Part shown: piece by piece, positions 63,185 to 64,000 of the stretch
How positions within the stretch are numbered: the stretch's first letter is position 1
Layout of the letters: each line of letters begins with the position of its first letter
Assembly (NCBI GenBank): GCA_032717465.1
Contig: CM064681.1
Coordinates: forward strand, 12,220,235 to 12,284,234
DNA from: Coenobita brevimanus
Taxonomy: Eukaryota; Arthropoda; Malacostraca; Decapoda; Coenobitidae
Length of the DNA: 64,000 nt
Reading direction: 5' to 3'
Translations under genes and position numbers: made by a program
The notes under the pieces: model-generated
Database searches by the model: none
Told to the model about the DNA's origin: nothing
What the model saw: the letters and a program-made list of their open reading frames with translations, nothing else

Positions 63185-64000
63185 GGAAGACTGTGGCACG
63201 CATTTTGAAACACTTCTACTGGCCAGGTATCTTCAGGGATGTTTCCTGGTATTGTAGAAGTCTTGTCACACCTGTCAAGTTGTGGGGAAGTGTAATCAGA
63301 CTGAAAAGGTTGCACCTCTAGTTCCCATTCCTCCTTTTGAGGCGCCTTTCACCCGTGTGTTGGTGGATATTGTGGGCCCTCTTCCTAAGACTTCTTCAGG
63401 ATTTTCTTATGTGTTGACCCTGATTGATATGGCTACTCGTTATCCTGAAGCCATTCCACTTAGAAATATCTCAGCAAAGAACGTGGTTAAGGAAATACTA
63501 GGGTTCTTCACAAAGTTTGGTCTGCCCAAGGAGGTACAGTCAGACCGGGGAAGTAATTTCATGTCAAACGTTTTCAAGCAGTCTCTGAAAGAGTTGGGCA
63601 TCACCCAGATCACGTCTTCAGCTTACCATCCCCAGACCCAAGGAGCGTTGGAGAGATATCATCAAACACTCAAATCGATGCTCAAGAAATACTGTTTGGA
63701 ACATCAGAAAGACTGGGATAAAGGTCTTCCATTCGTTGTGTTTGCCGCAAGAGAATCTCCAAATGAATCACTGGGCTTCTCACCTTTTGAACTACTGTTT
63801 GGCCATGAAGTAAGAGGACCCCTTAAGTTTCTCAAGGAATGCTGGCTGTCGGAGGAAGATGACGTCAACCTGCTGGAGTATGTGATGAAGTTCAAAGAAC
63901 GGCTGTCCACTGCTTTACAGCTGGCGAGAGAGAATTTAGGAGCTGCTCAGGAGAAGATGAAGACTTGGTATGATAAGAAGTCCAGGTTACGCCACTTTCA
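63185..64000 (+). pseudogene. Integrase core of copy 2 (frameshifted, then open to edge)
   Basis: After the frameshifts, a frame open to the window end carries VDIVGPLPKTSSGF (first Asp), QSDRGSNF (second Asp intact, unlike copy 1), GALERYHQTLKSMLKKYC (Glu), FAARESPNESLGFSPFELLFG, and KTWYDKKSRLRHF. The catalytic D,D,E triad is complete. The RT/RNase H part must lie beyond the window. Confidence 0.88.

Larger units (their letters stand above)
60150..64000 (+). mobile_element. Gmr1-like LTR retrotransposon, copy 2 (runs off window)
   Basis: Second copy, with 5' LTR 60,150-60,939, PBS, gag-protease and most of integrase before the window ends. Also inserted at a (TA)n tract. The coding part is very close to copy 1 but lacks its stops at the gag-protease/integrase boundary, after ELGIT and after KKSR. 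Its own lesions are a 1-bp deletion at about 63,181 and a 2-bp insertion at about 63,256. LTR sequence differs from copy 1 more than coding sequence in places (for example 60,270-60,300). Confidence 0.92.

Overview
This is a repeat-dense animal nuclear window. It has no operons, rRNA or CRISPR. Splice sites, a TATA/initiator promoter, very long (TA)n, (GT)n and (TC)n tracts, and the mix of LINE, Penelope, Gmr1-like and piggyBac elements point to an arthropod, most likely a decapod crustacean. That assignment is inference from repeat style; no taxonomic marker gene is present.

The main host locus is on the minus strand at 26,570-17,814. I read it as a previously unrecognised three-exon gene. 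A TATA box and initiator precede a signal-peptide exon (26,494-26,395). Next comes an acidic exon with seven copies of a TSPPLGD-like heptad (23,068-22,774). The last exon (18,015-17,814) carries an RKRRKR cleavage site followed by a 42-residue, strongly cationic, helix-prone peptide. Splice phases agree at both junctions and the CDS totals 597 nt (198 codons plus stop). The layout (signal, acidic pro-region, furin site, basic peptide) is that of a secreted host-defence or membrane-active peptide precursor. I recognise no family for it. Its two introns are filled with LINE, SINE and satellite DNA.

A second host-derived locus at 563-4,392 is a broken Y-box (cold-shock domain) gene or retrocopy. 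It has an in-frame TGA and a LINE inserted downstream of the domain.

The rest is mobile DNA. Non-LTR retrotransposons of several families occur at 1.1-4.0 (LINE-A), 5.0-8.2 (LINE-B), 14.8-16.2 (LINE-D1), 18.5-21.2 (LINE-A), 28.9-31.8 (two LINE-C copies, tail to tail), 33.4-34.4 (RNase H LINE), 36.3-38.5 (LINE-C), 39.1-40.0 (LINE-H) and 51.8-53.6 kb (LINE-D2), plus smaller fragments. Penelope-like elements occur at 9.7-10.3 and 53.7-55.6 kb. The second is cut by a TTAA-flanked piggyBac-type MITE and by a 5'-truncated LINE tail with a target-site duplication. Non-autonomous DNA elements with terminal inverted repeats lie at 12.2-13.2, 49.9-50.4 and 55.9-59.4 kb.

Two copies of a Ty3/Gypsy-class LTR retrotransposon (42,453-48,867 and 60,150 to the window end) carry integrase upstream of reverse transcriptase. 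This is the copia-like order known from the Gmr1 group. The first copy is complete but inactivated. The second is cut by the window edge, reads through gag-protease into integrase in one frame, and keeps its integrase catalytic residues, but it has two frameshifts.
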